A DNA stretch of 64,000 nucleotides from Bacteroidales bacterium (GCA_017417385.1 JAFPZF010000075.1:1-64000); one strand, 5' to 3'; shown: positions 17,100-29,198, counted from the stretch's first letter. Notes: a model not told the origin generated them from the sequence alone. A program made the numbers and translations.

Positions 17100-17229
17100 A
17101 AAGAAAAAAGAAACCAAAGGTATCTGTTTAGCGGTTGTCGATTAAGGTTGAGTAAGCGAGCTAAAGAGCGGGCTGAAGTAAGAGACTGATAGACAGCTGA
17201 TGAAGAGAGCTGATTAAACAGAAAAGAAA

Positions 17230-17706
17230 ATGCGTAAGGCAAAACCAAAGAAAAGAATACTCTTGCCGGATCCTAAGTTTGGGGACACGTTGGTCACTCA
17301 GTTTGTGAACAACCTGATGTATGATGGCAAGAAGACCGTAGCGTTTGGAATCTTCTACAACGCTATAGATGCGATAGCTCCGAAGGCGGAGAAGGAGGGC
17401 AAGTCTCCGATGGACTACTTCAAGAAGGCGCTTGAGAACATCACGCCGGCAGTTGAGGTCAAGAGCCGTCGCGTAGGTGGTGCGACATTCCAGGTTCCGA
17501 CGGAGATCCGTCCGGACCGCAAGGTAGCGTTGTCCATCAAGAACATGATACTCTACGCAAGGAAGCGCAGTGGACACTCAATGGCAGAGAAGTTGGCAGC
17601 GGAGATCACTTCGGCCTACAACATGGAGGGTGGTGCATTCAAGCGCAAGGAGGACATGCACAAGATGGCGGAGGCTAACCGCGCATTCGCACATTTCAGA
17701 TTTTAA
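17230..17706 (+). CDS. rpsG: 30S ribosomal protein S7
   Basis: 158 residues, full length ([18 protein letters not shown] at the N-terminus, [13 protein letters not shown] at the end). It nucleates assembly of the 16S rRNA 3' domain and lines the exit site. It follows rpsL after a 130-nt gap that holds no gene and precedes fusA by 19 nt. Confidence 0.98.
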   Translation: MRKAKPKKRILLPDPKFGDTLVTQFVNNLMYDGKKTVAFGIFYNAIDAIAPKAEKEGKSPMDYFKKALENITPAVEVKSRRVGGATFQVPTEIRPDRKVALSIKNMILYARKRSGHSMAEKLAAEITSAYNMEGGAFKRKEDMHKMAEANRAFAHFRF

Positions 17707-17725
17707 CTAATAAGCCAGAGAACTA

Positions 17726-19834
17726 ATGTCAGATCTTAAATACACTCGCAATATCGGCATCATGGCTCACATTGATGCTGGTAAGACGACGACGACGGAG
17801 CGTATCCTGTTCTACACCGGTATCACCCACAAGATAGGTGAGGTGCATGATGGTGCTGCTACGATGGACTGGATGGTCCAGGAGCAGGAGAGAGGTATCA
17901 CCATCACGTCAGCAGCCGTCACGGCAAACTGGAACTACCGTAACGAGCAGTACAAGATTAACATCATAGACACCCCGGGTCACGTCGACTTCACGGTGGA
18001 GGTGGAGCGTTCGCTTCGAATCCTTGACGGTGCGGTAGCGCTGTTCTGTGCAGTCGGTGGCGTGCAGCCGCAGTCTGAGACCGTATGGCATCAGGCTACG
18101 CGTTACAATGTCCCGAGGATTGCATTTGTCAACAAGATGGACCGTTCTGGTGCGAACTTCTTCGAGGTCGTACGTCAGATCAAGGATGTCTTGAAGGCAA
18201 ATCCTGTTCCGGTCGTAATACCGATTGGGGCAGAGGAGTCATTTGAGGGAGTAGTCGACCTGATTGCGAATAAGGAGATAGTCTGGACAGACCACGACGT
18301 TCTGGGCTCAACGTTCGAGTACAAGCCAATTCGCGAGAGCTTGAAGGCGGAGGCCGAGGAGTGGCGTAACAAGATGATCGAGGCAGTTGCAGAGCAGGAC
18401 GAGACCGTCATGGAGAAGTTCTTCGAGGATCCGAACAGTGTCACGGAGGACGACTTGCTGAACGGCTTGCGCAAGGCGACGATTGCACAGACGATCAACC
18501 CAGTCCTTTGTGGTTCTTCGTTCCGCAACAAGGGAGTCCAGAGGCTTCTTGACGCCATCGTAGCGTTCTTGCCGTCTCCGAGCGACCTGCCACCAGTAGA
18601 GGGTACGAATCCTCACACGGGCGAGGTAGAGACGCGTAGGCATGCAGAGGACGACAAGATGTCGACGCTCGCATTCAAGATTGCAACTGACCCATTCGTA
18701 GGTCGTCTCGCATACATTCGTGTATATTCAGGTCGTATCGACGCAGGTTCTTACGTCTTGAACACGAGGACCGACAAGAAGGAGCGTATCGCACGTCTGT
18801 ATCAGATGAAGTCCAACAAGCAGATACCTCTCGATTACATCGGAGCAGGTGACATCGGTGCGGCAGTCGGCTTCAAGGACATCAAGACGGGTGACACCCT
18901 CTGTGCAGAGGATGCTCCTATCGCACTTGAGTCGATGGAGTTCCCGGAGCCAGTGATCGGTATCTCAGTCGAGCCTAAGAGCCAGAAGGACATGGACAAG
19001 CTGACGACAGCATTGTTGAAGCTTTCTGAGGAGGATCCTACGTTCCGCTTCAAGACGGACGAGGAGACAGGTCAGACCGTCATCGAGGGTATGGGTGAGC
19101 TTCACCTCGACATCATCATCGACCGTCTGAAGCGCGAGTTCAAGGTAGAGTGCAACCAGGGTCGTCCGCAGGTATCATACCGTGAGGCAATCAAGGGCAG
19201 CGTCGAGCATCGTGAGGTCTTCAAGAAGCAGACTGGTGGTCGTGGTAAGTTCGCAGACATCATCGTCAGGATCGAGCCGGTTGACGAGGGCAAGACAGGA
19301 CTCCAGTTCAGTAATGAGGTCAAGGGCGGTAACGTGCCTAAGGAGTTCATACCTGCGGTAGAGAAGGGCTTCCAGGAGGCAATGAAGACGGGTGTCCTCG
19401 CAGGATACGTTGTCGAGAACCTGAAGGTCACGTTGCTTGATGGTTCGTTCCACCCAGTCGACTCTGATGCATTGTCGTTCGAGCTTGCAGCTCGTCAGGC
19501 GTTCAAGGAGGCATGTGCAAAGGCGAACCCGATTCTTCTCGAGCCGATCATGAAGGTTGAGGTCTTGACGCCAGAGGAGTACATGGGTGACATCATCGGT
19601 GACTTGAACAAGCGTCGTGGCCAGGTCGAGGGCATGGAGACGAAGAATGGTCAGAGGATCATCAAGGCTAAGGTGCCGTTGGCAGAGCTCTTCGGCTACG
19701 TGACGATCTTGAGGACGATTTCGTCTGGTCGAGCTACGCAGTCAATGGAGTTCCTTGAGTACGCTGAGGTGCAGAAATCAATTGCAACAGAGGTGCTGAA
19801 GGAGGTTAAGGGACGTGTAGAATTACTAAAGTAA
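17726..19834 (+). CDS. fusA: Elongation factor G
   Basis: 702 residues with all GTPase motifs: AHIDAGKTT (14-22), [15 protein letters not shown]. Domains II-V follow ([12 protein letters not shown] in domain IV; GRVELLK at the end). It drives translocation of tRNAs and mRNA by GTP hydrolysis and acts in ribosome recycling. Complete catalytic motifs mark it as the canonical EF-G of the str operon, not the GTPase-poor paralogue known in Bacteroides. No tuf gene follows. Confidence 0.98.
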   Translation: MSDLKYTRNIGIMAHIDAGKTTTTERILFYTGITHKIGEVHDGAATMDWMVQEQERGITITSAAVTANWNYRNEQYKINIIDTPGHVDFTVEVERSLRILDGAVALFCAVGGVQPQSETVWHQATRYNVPRIAFVNKMDRSGANFFEVVRQIKDVLKANPVPVVIPIGAEESFEGVVDLIANKEIVWTDHDVLGSTFEYKPIRESLKAEAEEWRNKMIEAVAEQDETVMEKFFEDPNSVTEDDLLNGLRKATIAQTINPVLCGSSFRNKGVQRLLDAIVAFLPSPSDLPPVEGTNPHTGEVETRRHAEDDKMSTLAFKIATDPFVGRLAYIRVYSGRIDAGSYVLNTRTDKKERIARLYQMKSNKQIPLDYIGAGDIGAAVGFKDIKTGDTLCAEDAPIALESMEFPEPVIGISVEPKSQKDMDKLTTALLKLSEEDPTFRFKTDEETGQTVIEGMGELHLDIIIDRLKREFKVECNQGRPQVSYREAIKGSVEHREVFKKQTGGRGKFADIIVRIEPVDEGKTGLQFSNEVKGGNVPKEFIPAVEKGFQEAMKTGVLAGYVVENLKVTLLDGSFHPVDSDALSFELAARQAFKEACAKANPILLEPIMKVEVLTPEEYMGDIIGDLNKRRGQVEGMETKNGQRIIKAKVPLAELFGYVTILRTISSGRATQSMEFLEYAEVQKSIATEVLKEVKGRVELLK

Positions 19835-19841
19835 CATAAAT

Positions 19842-19879
19842 ATGCGGTGGGTTAGCGAATGACTCTTAGCCCACCGCAT
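19842..19879 (+). terminator. Long hairpin between fusA and rpsJ
   Basis: ATGCGGTGGGTTAG (19842-19855) pairs with TTAGCCCACCGCAT (19866-19879), 14 pairs with two wobbles, loop of 10. Only three Ts follow, so it may reduce or separate transcription rather than stop it. Confidence 0.65.
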
Positions 19880-19907
19880 TTAACAACAAATAGAATAACA
19901 AACTGAA

Positions 19908-20213
19908 ATGAGTCAGAAGATTAGAATCAAGCTGAAGTCTTACGACCACAATTTGGTTGATAAGTCTGCAGAGAAGATCGTGAAGACAGTAAAGGCGACT
20001 GATGCCGTAGTTAGTGGTCCTATTCCACTGCCGACGGATAAGAAAATATTTACTATCTTGCGGTCGACTTTCGTGAACAAGAAGTCGCGTGAGCAGTTCC
20101 AGTTGTCGACGTACAAGCGTCTGATCGACATCTACAGTTCGACGTCCAAGACGATCGATGCGTTGATGAAGCTCGAGTTGCCAAGCGGCGTAGAGGTTGA
20201 GATCAAGGTGTAG
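19908..20213 (+). CDS. rpsJ: 30S ribosomal protein S10
   Basis: 101 residues, full length ([24 protein letters not shown]; loop [24 protein letters not shown]). Binds the 3' major domain of 16S rRNA; in other bacteria it also pairs with NusB in antitermination. First gene of the S10 block after the fusA hairpin. Confidence 0.98.
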   Translation: MSQKIRIKLKSYDHNLVDKSAEKIVKTVKATDAVVSGPIPLPTDKKIFTILRSTFVNKKSREQFQLSTYKRLIDIYSSTSKTIDALMKLELPSGVEVEIKV

Positions 20214-20261
20214 TGATATACTTTGGGGCGAAGGTAAGTTAGATTAATTAATTAAGTATCA

Positions 20262-20879
20262 ATGCCAGGATTAATTGGAAAGAAAATCGGAATGACTTCC
20301 GTTTTCAGTGCCGAGGGGAAGAGCATCCCATGCACTGTTATCGAAGCAGGCCCATGCCATGTGACGCAGATCAAGACTGTGGAGAAGGATGGCTATGAGG
20401 CTGTACAGCTGGCCTATGATGAGAAGAGCTTGAAGCACACGACGAAGCCTATGGAGGGACACTTCAAGAAGGCGGGCGTGGCACCGGCTCGTAAGCTAGT
20501 TGAGTTCTCGAAGTTCGAGAAGGAATTGAATCTTGGAGACGTAGTGACGGTCGACGTGATAGCTGAGGACAGCTTTGTCGACATCGTAGGCACGTCGAAG
20601 GGAAAGGGATTCCAGGGTGTTGTGAAGCGCCATGGATTCGGAGGAGTCGGCCAGTCGACGCACGGTCAGCATAATCGTCTGCGTGCTCCTGGATCAGTAG
20701 GTGCATCGTCCTACCCGTCACGTGTATTCCCGGGCATGCGTATGGCAGGCCGAATGGGCGGAGATCGCGTAAAGGTAGAGAATCTGAAGGTAGTCAAAGT
20801 CCTGCCGGAGTCCAACCTGATCGTAGTCAAGGGATCGGTACCAGGCTGCAAGGGGTCTTACGTAATTATTGAGCAATAA
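20262..20879 (+). CDS. rplC: 50S ribosomal protein L3
   Basis: 205 residues ([18 protein letters not shown]). The loop reaching the peptidyl-transferase centre is present ([29 protein letters not shown]), including the Gln that is often methylated. Early assembly protein of the large subunit. Confidence 0.98.
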   Translation: MPGLIGKKIGMTSVFSAEGKSIPCTVIEAGPCHVTQIKTVEKDGYEAVQLAYDEKSLKHTTKPMEGHFKKAGVAPARKLVEFSKFEKELNLGDVVTVDVIAEDSFVDIVGTSKGKGFQGVVKRHGFGGVGQSTHGQHNRLRAPGSVGASSYPSRVFPGMRMAGRMGGDRVKVENLKVVKVLPESNLIVVKGSVPGCKGSYVIIEQ

Positions 20880-20884
20880 GAGCA

Positions 20885-21514
20885 ATGGAACTGAACGTAA
20901 TTAACAAGGACGGAAAGGATACGGGGCGTAAGGTAACGCTTTCAGAGGAGATATTCGGGATAGAGCCGAACGATCATGCGATCTACCTTGACGTTAAGCA
21001 GTACATGGCGAATCAGCGTCAGGGTACACACAAGTCGAAGGAGCGCAGCGAGGTCGTAGGTTCGACGCGCAAGTTGAAGAAGCAGAAGGGCACTGGTGGT
21101 GCACGTGCAGGTGCTTTGCGTTCTCCGGTATTTGTAGGTGGTGGTAGGGTATTTGGCCCTCAGCCGCGCGACTACTCGTTCAAGTTGAACAAGAAGTTGA
21201 AGGATTTGGCACGCCGTTCGGCATTGTCATACAAGGTGAAGGAAGGCAGCGTGATAGTCGTAGAGGATTTCACGTTTGACGCACCGAAGACGAAGGATTA
21301 CGTAGCATTCAAGAGTAATCTGAAGATCGCTGAGGGCACACGTTCACTTCTTGTGTTGCCGGGTGTAGACAAGAACATCTTCTTGTCGGCGAGGAATCTT
21401 GAGAAGACGGAGATAATATCAGCGCGTCAGATCAACACGTATGAGATACTGAAGGCGAAGAGTGTCATCATCTTCGAGAGCGCACTCAAGCAGATAGAGG
21501 GTTCTAACGAATAA
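20885..21514 (+). CDS. rplD: 50S ribosomal protein L4
   Basis: 209 residues. The long internal loop ([19 protein letters not shown]) that lines the nascent-peptide tunnel is intact. In some bacteria L4 also represses the S10 operon; no such leader was recognised here. Confidence 0.98.
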   Translation: MELNVINKDGKDTGRKVTLSEEIFGIEPNDHAIYLDVKQYMANQRQGTHKSKERSEVVGSTRKLKKQKGTGGARAGALRSPVFVGGGRVFGPQPRDYSFKLNKKLKDLARRSALSYKVKEGSVIVVEDFTFDAPKTKDYVAFKSNLKIAEGTRSLLVLPGVDKNIFLSARNLEKTEIISARQINTYEILKAKSVIIFESALKQIEGSNE

Positions 21515-21528
21515 AGAGACTAAAGGCA

Positions 21529-21822
21529 ATGAGTGTGATTGTAAAACCGCTGGTCACTGAGAAGATGAACCAGATCACGGAGAAGTTTGGGAACAAGTAT
21601 GGCTTCATCGTCGAGAAGAAGGCAGACAAGGCCCAGATCAAGAAGGCAGTCGAGGAGCTCTATGGCGTAAAGGTAGTCAGCGTAAACACGATGATAGCCC
21701 CGGCCAAGAAGCGCAGCAGGTACACGAAGGCAGGTATCATCAACGGACGCGTTCCGTCGTACAAGAAGGCTATCGTGACTCTTGCTGAGGGCGAGACGAT
21801 TGATTTTTATAGCAACATCTGA
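21529..21822 (+). CDS. rplW: 50S ribosomal protein L23
   Basis: 97 residues ([25 protein letters not shown]). Sits at the tunnel exit and docks trigger factor and SRP. Normal length; 5 nt before rplB. Confidence 0.97.
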   Translation: MSVIVKPLVTEKMNQITEKFGNKYGFIVEKKADKAQIKKAVEELYGVKVVSVNTMIAPAKKRSRYTKAGIINGRVPSYKKAIVTLAEGETIDFYSNI

Positions 21823-21827
21823 TAGAA

Positions 21828-22652
21828 ATGGCAGTTAAGAAATTGAAGCCCGTAACACCGGGGCAGAGGAATAAGGTTATTGGAACGTTCGAGACGATTA
21901 CCTCGAGCGAGCCAGAGAAGTCTTTGCTGCGTCCTCTGAAGAAGACCGGCGGTAGGAATAACACCGGTAAGATGACCATGCGTCACATTGGTGGCGGTCA
22001 TAAGAGGAAATACAGGGTAATCGACTTTAAGAGGAACAAGGACGGTGTGTCGGCAGTCGTAGAGTCGATTCAGTACGATCCGAACAGGAGTGCGAGGATT
22101 GCATTGCTGGCTTACGAGGATGGCGAGAAGAGGTACATACTTGCGCCTAACGGGTTGCAGGTAGGTCAGAAGATTGCCAGTGGCGCAGAGGTTGCGCCGG
22201 AGCTTGGCAATGCACTTCCGTTGTCGGCTATTCCTCTTGGCACAATTATTCACAACATCGAGCTACGTCCGGGACAGGGCGGCATAATGGCTCGTAGTGC
22301 AGGATCTTTTGCTCAGTTGTCTGCTCGTGATGGTGCATACGCTGTGATCAAGCTTCCTTCTGGAGAGACGCGTCTTGTATTGACGACATGTCGTGCGACC
22401 ATTGGTGCTGTAGGCAACAGTGATCATGCGCTTGAGAAGTCTGGCAAGGCAGGTAGGGGCCGTTGGCAGGGAAGGCGTCCGAGAGTACGTGGTGTCGTGA
22501 TGAACCCAGTCGATCACCCGATGGGTGGTGGCGAGGGCCGCGCATCCGGTGGACATCCACGTTCGCGCAAGGGCTTGTTGGCTAAGGGTTACAAGACTCG
22601 TGCGCCGAAGAAGAACTCTTCGAAGTACATACTTGAGAGACGTAAGAAGTAA
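21828..22652 (+). CDS. rplB: 50S ribosomal protein L2
   Basis: 274 residues, with the functional [20 protein letters not shown] segment carrying the conserved histidine next to the peptidyl-transferase centre. Needed for subunit joining. Confidence 0.98.
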   Translation: MAVKKLKPVTPGQRNKVIGTFETITSSEPEKSLLRPLKKTGGRNNTGKMTMRHIGGGHKRKYRVIDFKRNKDGVSAVVESIQYDPNRSARIALLAYEDGEKRYILAPNGLQVGQKIASGAEVAPELGNALPLSAIPLGTIIHNIELRPGQGGIMARSAGSFAQLSARDGAYAVIKLPSGETRLVLTTCRATIGAVGNSDHALEKSGKAGRGRWQGRRPRVRGVVMNPVDHPMGGGEGRASGGHPRSRKGLLAKGYKTRAPKKNSSKYILERRKK

Positions 22653-22672
22653 CAGCTTAAGTTAGATTAATC

Positions 22673-22939
22673 ATGAGCAGAAGCTTAAAGAAGGGCCCAT
22701 ACATCAACATCAAGTTGGAGAAGAAGATCTTGGCCATGAACGAGAGCGGCAAGAAGCAGGTCGTGAAGACATGGGCGAGGGCATCGATGATATCTCCGGA
22801 CTTTGTGGGTCACACGGTGGCTGTTCACAACGGGAACAAGTTCATCCCGGTGTATGTCACTGAGAACATGGTCGGTCATAAGCTTGGTGAGTTCGCCTTG
22901 ACGCGTACATTCCGAGGTCATAGTGGCAACCGCAAGTAG
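22673..22939 (+). CDS. rpsS: 30S ribosomal protein S19
   Basis: 88 residues ([18 protein letters not shown], then [18 protein letters not shown]). Binds the head of the small subunit together with S13. Confidence 0.97.
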   Translation: MSRSLKKGPYINIKLEKKILAMNESGKKQVVKTWARASMISPDFVGHTVAVHNGNKFIPVYVTENMVGHKLGEFALTRTFRGHSGNRK

Positions 22940-22977
22940 AGTCCAGACTGTGTGAACAATTTAATTTCTGAAAGGAA

Positions 22978-23388
22978 ATGAGCAAGAGAAAAAGAGAAGT
23001 GGCAGAGGCGAGGAAGGAAGCGCGCAAGAGCGTATGCGTTGCGTCGCTGAGGAACGTCCCAACATCGCCACGCAAGATGAGATTGGTAGCAGACCTTATT
23101 CGCGGTAAGGAGGTAAACTACGCGCTTGGAGTACTTAGGTTCTCGAAGCAGGATGCGTCAGCACGCCTTGAGAAGCTGTTGTTGTCGGCGATAGACAACT
23201 GGAAGCAGAAGAACGAGGGAGAGAACGTTGAGGATGCAAACCTCTACGTCAAGACGATTTATGTCGATTCGGCACGTATACTGAAGCGTCTTCGTCCGGC
23301 ACCACAGGGACGGGCACACAGGATTCGCAAGCGTTCGAATCACGTGACAATCTTTGTGGACAGAAAACCAACTGATAATCAGGAATAA
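22978..23388 (+). CDS. rplV: 50S ribosomal protein L22
   Basis: 136 residues. The tunnel hairpin appears as [25 protein letters not shown], the loop where macrolide-resistance changes occur; it looks wild type. Confidence 0.97.
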   Translation: MSKRKREVAEARKEARKSVCVASLRNVPTSPRKMRLVADLIRGKEVNYALGVLRFSKQDASARLEKLLLSAIDNWKQKNEGENVEDANLYVKTIYVDSARILKRLRPAPQGRAHRIRKRSNHVTIFVDRKPTDNQE

Positions 23389-23399
23389 AAGTCAGCTAA

Positions 23400-24143
23400 A
23401 TGGGACAGAAGACAAATCCGATAAGCAACAGACTTGGTATCACACGTGGCTGGGATTCCAGCTGGTACGGTGGGAATGACTTTGGTGACAAGTTAGTTGA
23501 GGATCAGAAGATTCGCAAGTATCTAAACGAGCGATTGAGCAAGGCGAGCATTTCTCGCATCATCATCGAGCGTACGTTGAAGATCTTGACGATTTCGGTA
23601 TTCACGGCGAAGCCGGGCATTATCATTGGTCGCAATGGTCAGGAGGTAGACAAGCTCAAGGAAGAGCTTCACAACCTGACGAAGAAGGATGTCCAGATCA
23701 ACATCAACGAGGTAAAGCGTCCGGACCTTGACGCGACGATTGTAGCGAACAGCATCGCACGTCAGCTTGAGGGTCGAGTAGCGTACCGTCGTGCTGTTAA
23801 GATGGCGATTGCGTCTACGATGCGAAACCAGGCTGAGGGCATCAAGATCCAGGTGAGTGGACGTCTGAACGGTGCAGAGATGCGCAGGAAGGAGATGTTC
23901 AAGGAGGGTCGTACGCCGCTTCACACATTCAGGGCAGACATCGACTTCTGCAAGGCAGAGGCGTTGACGAAGATGGGTGTCATCGGCGTCAAGGTATGGA
24001 TCATGAAGGGTGAGGTATACGGCAAGCGAGACCTTACGATGCCAATAGTAGAGAAGGGTCAGAAGACATTTGACCGAGACAATGGCGGATTCCGAGGCGA
24101 CAAGGGTCCGAGGAAGAAAAGGAACAACAAGGATCAGCATTAA
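23400..24143 (+). CDS. rpsC: 30S ribosomal protein S3
   Basis: 247 residues. KH domain with GxxG-type loop GRNGQEV ([21 protein letters not shown]), then the S3 C-terminal domain ([15 protein letters not shown]) and a basic tail. Helps form the mRNA entry channel. Confidence 0.98.
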   Translation: MGQKTNPISNRLGITRGWDSSWYGGNDFGDKLVEDQKIRKYLNERLSKASISRIIIERTLKILTISVFTAKPGIIIGRNGQEVDKLKEELHNLTKKDVQININEVKRPDLDATIVANSIARQLEGRVAYRRAVKMAIASTMRNQAEGIKIQVSGRLNGAEMRRKEMFKEGRTPLHTFRADIDFCKAEALTKMGVIGVKVWIMKGEVYGKRDLTMPIVEKGQKTFDRDNGGFRGDKGPRKKRNNKDQH

Positions 24144-24154
24144 TTGACTAAGGG

Positions 24155-24592
24155 ATGTTACAGCCAAAGAGAGTCAAGTGGAGAAGGCCTCAGGATGGCC
24201 GCAGGAACAATGACGGCATAGCGCATCGTGGCACAGAGTTGGCGTTCGGATCGTTTGGAATCAAGGCGCTCGGAACGTTGTGGATCACGGCGCGTCAGAT
24301 AGAGGCGGCACGTATAGCAGTAACGCGTTACATGCAGCGTGAGGGTCAGATCTGGATCAGGATATTCCCGGACAAGCCTATAACGAGGAAGCCAGCAGAC
24401 GTCCGAATGGGTAAGGGAAAGGGAGATCCTGCAGGATTCGTAGCAGCGGTAAAGCCGGGAATGATGTTGATCGAGTGCGAGGGCGTATCGCTCGAGGTAG
24501 CTCGTGAGGCACTTCGCCTGGCGGCACAGAAGCTGCCGATCAAGACGAAGTTCGTCGTACGTAGAGATTATGTAGAAACAGCAAACGCATAG
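24155..24592 (+). CDS. rplP: 50S ribosomal protein L16
   Basis: 145 residues ([16 protein letters not shown]). [17 protein letters not shown] and the C-terminal FVVRRDYVE are conserved. Contacts the A-site tRNA elbow. The stop overlaps the region just before rpmC. Confidence 0.97.
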   Translation: MLQPKRVKWRRPQDGRRNNDGIAHRGTELAFGSFGIKALGTLWITARQIEAARIAVTRYMQREGQIWIRIFPDKPITRKPADVRMGKGKGDPAGFVAAVKPGMMLIECEGVSLEVAREALRLAAQKLPIKTKFVVRRDYVETANA

Positions 24593-24594
24593 TG

Positions 24595-24792
24595 ATGAAG
24601 GCATCAGAAATAAGAGGTCTCTCGGTTGCAGAGCTGGAGGAGAAGGTAGCAAGTGCACGTGCTGAGCTCGAGAAGATGCAGCTGACACACTCGATTTCTC
24701 CCCTCGAGAACCCGATGAAGATCCGCAGTACTCGCAAGGAGATAGCAAGAATGCTGACAATAATTAGCGAGAAGAAGAAGAACGAAAAATAA
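24595..24792 (+). CDS. rpmC: 50S ribosomal protein L29
   Basis: 65 residues from ATG at 24595 ([17 protein letters not shown]). A GTG three bases upstream overlaps the L16 stop and is less likely. Binds near the tunnel exit. Confidence 0.95.
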   Translation: MKASEIRGLSVAELEEKVASARAELEKMQLTHSISPLENPMKIRSTRKEIARMLTIISEKKKNEK

Positions 24793-24800
24793 TTCGGGAA

Positions 24801-25058
24801 ATGGAAGAGAGAAATCGTAGGAAAGAGCGTGTAGGTGTGGTCGTAAGCGCCAAGATGGAGAAGTCCATCGTCGTAGCTATACTTGACCGCGAGAAGCATC
24901 CTCTGTACGGCAAGTTCGTCAAGAAGACGAAGAAGCTTCACGTGCATGACGAGAAGAACGAGGCTCAGAAGGGTGACACAGTTCACATCATGGAGACTCG
25001 TCCGTTGAGCAAGACGAAGCGTTGGAGATTAGTAGAAATAGTTGAAAAGGCGAAGTAA
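24801..25058 (+). CDS. rpsQ: 30S ribosomal protein S17
   Basis: 85 residues, OB-fold ([44 protein letters not shown]). Primary binder of the 16S 5' domain. Confidence 0.97.
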   Translation: MEERNRRKERVGVVVSAKMEKSIVVAILDREKHPLYGKFVKKTKKLHVHDEKNEAQKGDTVHIMETRPLSKTKRWRLVEIVEKAK

Positions 25059-25061
25059 ACG

Positions 25062-25427
25062 ATGATACAGACAGAGTCTAGACTTACTGTTGCTGACAAC
25101 AGTGGTGCAAAGGAGGTTCTGTGCATTCATGTACTGGGCGGATCGTTCAAGCGTTATGCGACTGTAGGCGACAAGATTGTCGTCACAGTCAAGGACGCGA
25201 TACCGTCGAGCGACATGAAGAAGGGCACAGTAAGCAAGGCAGTCATTGTCAGGACGAAGAAGGAGATCCGCCGTCCGGATGGGTCATACATACGTTTCGA
25301 CGACAATGCATGCGTACTGCTGAACAATGCAGAGGAGATGAGGGGCACGCGTATATTTGGCCCCGTTGCTCGAGAGCTTCGAGATGTAAACATGAAGATT
25401 ATATCTTTGGCTCCAGAGGTAATCTAA
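25062..25427 (+). CDS. rplN: 50S ribosomal protein L14
   Basis: 121 residues ([33 protein letters not shown]). Forms inter-subunit bridges; binding site of the silencing factor RsfS in other bacteria. First gene of the spc block, 3 nt after rpsQ. Confidence 0.98.
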   Translation: MIQTESRLTVADNSGAKEVLCIHVLGGSFKRYATVGDKIVVTVKDAIPSSDMKKGTVSKAVIVRTKKEIRRPDGSYIRFDDNACVLLNNAEEMRGTRIFGPVARELRDVNMKIISLAPEVI

Positions 25428-25440
25428 TAATCGGGTAACA

Positions 25441-25758
25441 ATGGCAAAGTTGCACATTAAGAAAGGAGACATCGTCATAGTCAACAGCGGTGACGACAAG
25501 GGCAAGGAGGGCAAGGTGCTCTCAGTAGACCCGAAGAAGAATCGTGCAGTTGTAGAGGGTGTAAACATGGTCAGCAAGGCTACGAAGCCGAGCGCACAGA
25601 ATCCACAGGGCGGTATCGTCAAGAAGGAGGCACCGATACATGTTTCGAATCTCAACGTAAAGGATGCGAAGACGGGCAAGGCAACACGCGTTGGACGTCG
25701 TGAGAACGCAGAAGGAAAGACTGTCAGGTACTCTAAAAAATCAGGGGAGGAGATTTAG
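25441..25758 (+). CDS. rplX: 50S ribosomal protein L24
   Basis: 105 residues with an N-terminal KOW motif ([24 protein letters not shown]). Assembly initiator of the large subunit. Confidence 0.97.
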   Translation: MAKLHIKKGDIVIVNSGDDKGKEGKVLSVDPKKNRAVVEGVNMVSKATKPSAQNPQGGIVKKEAPIHVSNLNVKDAKTGKATRVGRRENAEGKTVRYSKKSGEEI

Positions 25759-25760
25759 TC

Positions 25761-26315
25761 ATGGGTTACGAACCATCATTGAAGAAATTCTATCGTGACG
25801 AGGTAATACCTCAGCTGATGAAAGAGTTCGGCTACAGCAGCGTGATGCAGTGTCCTAAGATAGAGAAGATCGTTTTGAACCAGGGTCTTGGAGACGCAGT
25901 TCAGGACAAGAAGATCATCGAGATCGCGATGAAGGAGATGGGTCTCATCTCGGGTCAGAAGCCAGTAGCGACGATGTCTAAGAAGGACATAGCAGGCTTC
26001 AAGCTGAGGAAGAACACTCCGATTGGCGTGAAGGTCACGCTTCGCAGGGAGCGCATGTACGAGTTCATGGAGAGGCTCATCAAGGTGTCTCTGCCACGCA
26101 TTCGTGACTTCAACGGCGTCGAGGGGAAGATGGACGGACGTGGCAATTACACGCTGGGCATCACTGAGCAGATCATATTCCCTGAAATAAATATCGATGC
26201 AGTTAGCAAAATTCAAGGAATGAATATTACCTTTGTAACGTCTGCGAAGACGGATGGAGAGGCATTCTCGTTGCTGAAGGCATTCGGTGTACCGTTCAAG
26301 CAGAAGAACAAGTAA
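25761..26315 (+). CDS. rplE: 50S ribosomal protein L5
   Basis: 184 residues ([26 protein letters not shown]-like loop [16 protein letters not shown]). Part of the 5S rRNA complex and contacts P-site tRNA. Confidence 0.97.
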   Translation: MGYEPSLKKFYRDEVIPQLMKEFGYSSVMQCPKIEKIVLNQGLGDAVQDKKIIEIAMKEMGLISGQKPVATMSKKDIAGFKLRKNTPIGVKVTLRRERMYEFMERLIKVSLPRIRDFNGVEGKMDGRGNYTLGITEQIIFPEINIDAVSKIQGMNITFVTSAKTDGEAFSLLKAFGVPFKQKNK

Positions 26316-26331
26316 CAGATTAGAGCTTAAC

Positions 26332-26601
26332 ATGGCAAAGGAATCGATGAAGGCGCGTGAGCGCAAGAGGGCGAAGCTGGTTGAGAAGTATGCAGCGAAG
26401 CGTGCTCAGTTGAAGGCTGAGGGCAACTACGAGGCACTTCAGGCTCTGCCTAAGAATTCATGTCCGACAAGGTTGCACAACAGGTGTAAGATTTCGGGTC
26501 GTCCGAAGGGTTACATGCGTCAGTTCGGGATCTCTCGTATAGAGTTCCGTCAGTTGGCTAGCGCAGGACTCATACCTGGAGTGAAGAAGGCAAGTTGGTA
26601 G
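26332..26601 (+). CDS. rpsN: 30S ribosomal protein S14 (zinc-free type)
   Basis: 89 residues from ATG at 26332; the longer in-frame extension overlaps rplE and is not used. It has the long C-minus form (no paired CxxC), with [22 protein letters not shown]. Confidence 0.96.
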   Translation: MAKESMKARERKRAKLVEKYAAKRAQLKAEGNYEALQALPKNSCPTRLHNRCKISGRPKGYMRQFGISRIEFRQLASAGLIPGVKKASW

Positions 26602-26673
26602 AAACAATTAGTTCATTAAGTATTAAATATTGTCCCGGTCATCCGAGATTAATTTAAACTTTACATTACTTAT

Positions 26674-27072
26674 ATGGTATCAGATCCGATAGCGGACTTC
26701 CTTACACGCATAAGGAATGCCATTATGGCGAAGCGTAGAGTCGTAGAGATTCCGGCTTCAAACTTGAAGAAAGGTATAACGCAGATCTTGTTCGACAAGG
26801 GTTATATCCTTAACTACAAGTTCGTAGATGACGAGAAGCAGGGTGTCATCAAGATTGCTCTGAAGTATGACCCACAGAGCAAGGTTTCTGCAATCAAGGC
26901 GTTGAAGAGAGTTTCAACGCCTGGTCTTCGGAGCTATGTCGGGTATCGTGAGATGCCTCGAGTTCTGAATGGTCTTGGAATCGCCGTCGTATCGACGTCA
27001 AAGGGCGTGATGACGGACAAGGAGGCTAGGGCACAGAAGGTCGGTGGCGAAGTTTTGTGTTACATTTACTAA
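26674..27072 (+). CDS. rpsH: 30S ribosomal protein S8
   Basis: 132 residues ([21 protein letters not shown]-terminal [27 protein letters not shown]). Binds the 16S central domain; in E. coli it represses the spc operon. The gap before it (72 nt) is longer than its neighbours and AT-rich. Confidence 0.97.
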   Translation: MVSDPIADFLTRIRNAIMAKRRVVEIPASNLKKGITQILFDKGYILNYKFVDDEKQGVIKIALKYDPQSKVSAIKALKRVSTPGLRSYVGYREMPRVLNGLGIAVVSTSKGVMTDKEARAQKVGGEVLCYIY

Positions 27073-27087
27073 TAGGAGGAAAGCGAA

Positions 27088-27645
27088 ATGTCAAGAATTG
27101 GAAAGTTGCCGATTGTCATTCCTTCTGGAGTAAAGGTTGACATCAAGGACGGCGTCGTGACCGTAAAGGGTCCTAAGGGCGAGATGAGTCAGAAGGTTGC
27201 TCAGGAGATAGGAGTCAAGGTTGAGGACAACCACATCATCTTCGAGCGTCAGAACGACGAGAAGGAGCAGCGTGCGATGCATGGACTCTACAGGGCACTT
27301 GTCAACAACATGGTCAAGGGCGTAAGTGAGGGTTACAAGGCTCAGCTGGAGCTGGTAGGTGTCGGTTATCGTGCTACAGCACAGAACAACATCCTTGAGC
27401 TTGCGTTGGGATATTCTCATGCGATCTTCATCCAGTTGCCGCCAGAGATCAAGGTTGAGGCAGTGACGGACCGCAAGAGCAACCCTATCATCACGTTGGA
27501 GACGGCTGACAAGCAGCTTCTTGGTCAGGTATGCGCTAAGATACGTTCTTACCGTATGCCAGAGCCTTACAAGGGTAAGGGTATCAAGTTCGTAGGTGAG
27601 CAGATACGTCGTAAGGCGGGCAAGTCTGCAAAGGCTAACGGTTAA
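27088..27645 (+). CDS. rplF: 50S ribosomal protein L6
   Basis: 185 residues, two L6 folds; the C-terminal signature PEPYKGKGIKFVGEQIRRKAGK is intact. Located near the factor-binding site. Confidence 0.98.
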   Translation: MSRIGKLPIVIPSGVKVDIKDGVVTVKGPKGEMSQKVAQEIGVKVEDNHIIFERQNDEKEQRAMHGLYRALVNNMVKGVSEGYKAQLELVGVGYRATAQNNILELALGYSHAIFIQLPPEIKVEAVTDRKSNPIITLETADKQLLGQVCAKIRSYRMPEPYKGKGIKFVGEQIRRKAGKSAKANG

Positions 27646-27658
27646 AAAGTAGTTAGAG

Positions 27659-28009
27659 ATGGCTTTTTCTAAGATAGAAAGACGGGCGAAAATCAAGACT
27701 CGCATTCGTGGGAAGGTGAGTGGTACTCAGGAGCGTCCGAGGATGACAGTCTTCAGGAGCAACAAGCAGATCTATGTACAGCTTGTAAATGACGCTGAGG
27801 GCAGGACTTTGGCATCGAAGTCTTCTAAGGACCTGTCAGAATTCAAGGGTACCAAGTGTGAGCAGGCGGCAGAGGTAGGCAAGCTGATAGCATCGGCTGC
27901 ACAGGCTGCAGGTATTACGACTGTCGTATTTGACAGGAACGGGTACCTTTATCACGGACGTGTTAAACAACTTGCAGATGCTGCGCGCGAGGCAGGTCTC
28001 AAATTCTGA
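27659..28009 (+). CDS. rplR: 50S ribosomal protein L18
   Basis: 116 residues ([59 protein letters not shown]). Binds 5S rRNA with L5. Confidence 0.97.
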   Translation: MAFSKIERRAKIKTRIRGKVSGTQERPRMTVFRSNKQIYVQLVNDAEGRTLASKSSKDLSEFKGTKCEQAAEVGKLIASAAQAAGITTVVFDRNGYLYHGRVKQLADAAREAGLKF

Positions 28010-28014
28010 TAGAG

Positions 28015-28533
28015 ATGGCAGAGAAATTAAACAGAGTACGTAATACAGCCGACTTGGAGCTGCAGGATCGCCTTGTTGCGATAAATAGGGTAGTCAAGGT
28101 TACCAAGGGTGGTCGTGCATTCAGCTTTGCTGCGATCGTAGTAGTCGGAGACGGCAAGGGAGTAGTAGGCATGGGCCTCGGCAAGGCTAGTGAGGTTACG
28201 GCAGCGATAGCTAAGGCTACGGAGGCTGCGAAGAAGAACCTCATCAAGGTTCCGTTGCTTCATGGTACATTGCCACACGAGCAGTACATGAGCTTTGGTG
28301 GAGCGAAGGTATTCTTGAAGCCTGCATCTCACGGTACAGGACTTACGTGTGGTGGTGCTATGCGTGCAGTCCTTGAGACAGTAGGTGTAACGGACGTGTT
28401 GGCGAAGTCGAAGGGCTCGTCGAACCCTCACAACCTGGTGAAGGCGACGATCTACGCATTGGCGGAGTTGCGCGACGCATACACGGTGGCTCAGCAGCGT
28501 GGTATTTCTTTGGACAAGGTGTTTAACGGTTAA
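28015..28533 (+). CDS. rpsE: 30S ribosomal protein S5
   Basis: 172 residues. The dsRBD-like N-terminal loop ([21 protein letters not shown]), where spectinomycin-resistance changes map, looks wild type. Role in decoding accuracy. Confidence 0.98.
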   Translation: MAEKLNRVRNTADLELQDRLVAINRVVKVTKGGRAFSFAAIVVVGDGKGVVGMGLGKASEVTAAIAKATEAAKKNLIKVPLLHGTLPHEQYMSFGGAKVFLKPASHGTGLTCGGAMRAVLETVGVTDVLAKSKGSSNPHNLVKATIYALAELRDAYTVAQQRGISLDKVFNG

Positions 28534-28543
28534 AAATTGACAC

Positions 28544-28732
28544 ATGGCTAAGATAAAGATTACGCAGGTCAAGAGCATCATCAACACGCCGGAGCATCAG
28601 CGTAAGGTATTGTTGGCACTTGGCATCAAGAAGTTGAACCATTCAGTAGTCAAGGAGGACACGCCATCGATTCAGGGCATGATAGAGCGTGTCAGCCACC
28701 TTGTTAAAGTAGAGAAAGTAGAAAACAATTAA
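28544..28732 (+). CDS. rpmD: 50S ribosomal protein L30
   Basis: 62 residues ([30 protein letters not shown]). Normal length, within the operon between rpsE and rplO. Confidence 0.95.
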   Translation: MAKIKITQVKSIINTPEHQRKVLLALGIKKLNHSVVKEDTPSIQGMIERVSHLVKVEKVENN

Positions 28733-28746
28733 GTCGGGTTCTGATT

Positions 28747-29193
28747 ATGGATTTGAGTAATTTGAAGCCAGCTTGTGGCTCGACGCATCATGACAGGCGT
28801 CTGGGTCGTGGCGAGGGAAGTGGTCGTGGCGGCACGTCAACGCGTGGTAGCAAGGGTGCAAAGTCTCGTTCTGGCTACAAGACCAAGTTTGGTTTTGAGG
28901 GTGGTCAGATGCCACTACAGCGTCGTTTGCCGAAGTTTGGCTTTAAGAACAAGGGCAAGCAGATCTTCAAGGCAGTTAACGTGTCAGTTCTTCAGGCAGT
29001 AGCCGATGCGGCTAAGGTCAGTGAGATAACGCCAGACGTATTGATACAGTGTGGAGTTGTCAAGAAGAACGATTTGGTGAAGATACTTGGTGACGGTGCA
29101 CTCCAGGCTAAGTTGACAGTGAAGGCACATGCTTTCTCTGCAAAGGCTGAGGAGGCTATCACAGCAGCCGGTGGCCAGGTTGAAAAGTTGTAG
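28747..29193 (+). CDS. rplO: 50S ribosomal protein L15
   Basis: 148 residues with the glycine/arginine-rich N-terminus ([25 protein letters not shown]). Late assembly protein; 5 nt before secY. Confidence 0.97.
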   Translation: MDLSNLKPACGSTHHDRRLGRGEGSGRGGTSTRGSKGAKSRSGYKTKFGFEGGQMPLQRRLPKFGFKNKGKQIFKAVNVSVLQAVADAAKVSEITPDVLIQCGVVKKNDLVKILGDGALQAKLTVKAHAFSAKAEEAITAAGGQVEKL

Positions 29194-29198
29194 AAGAG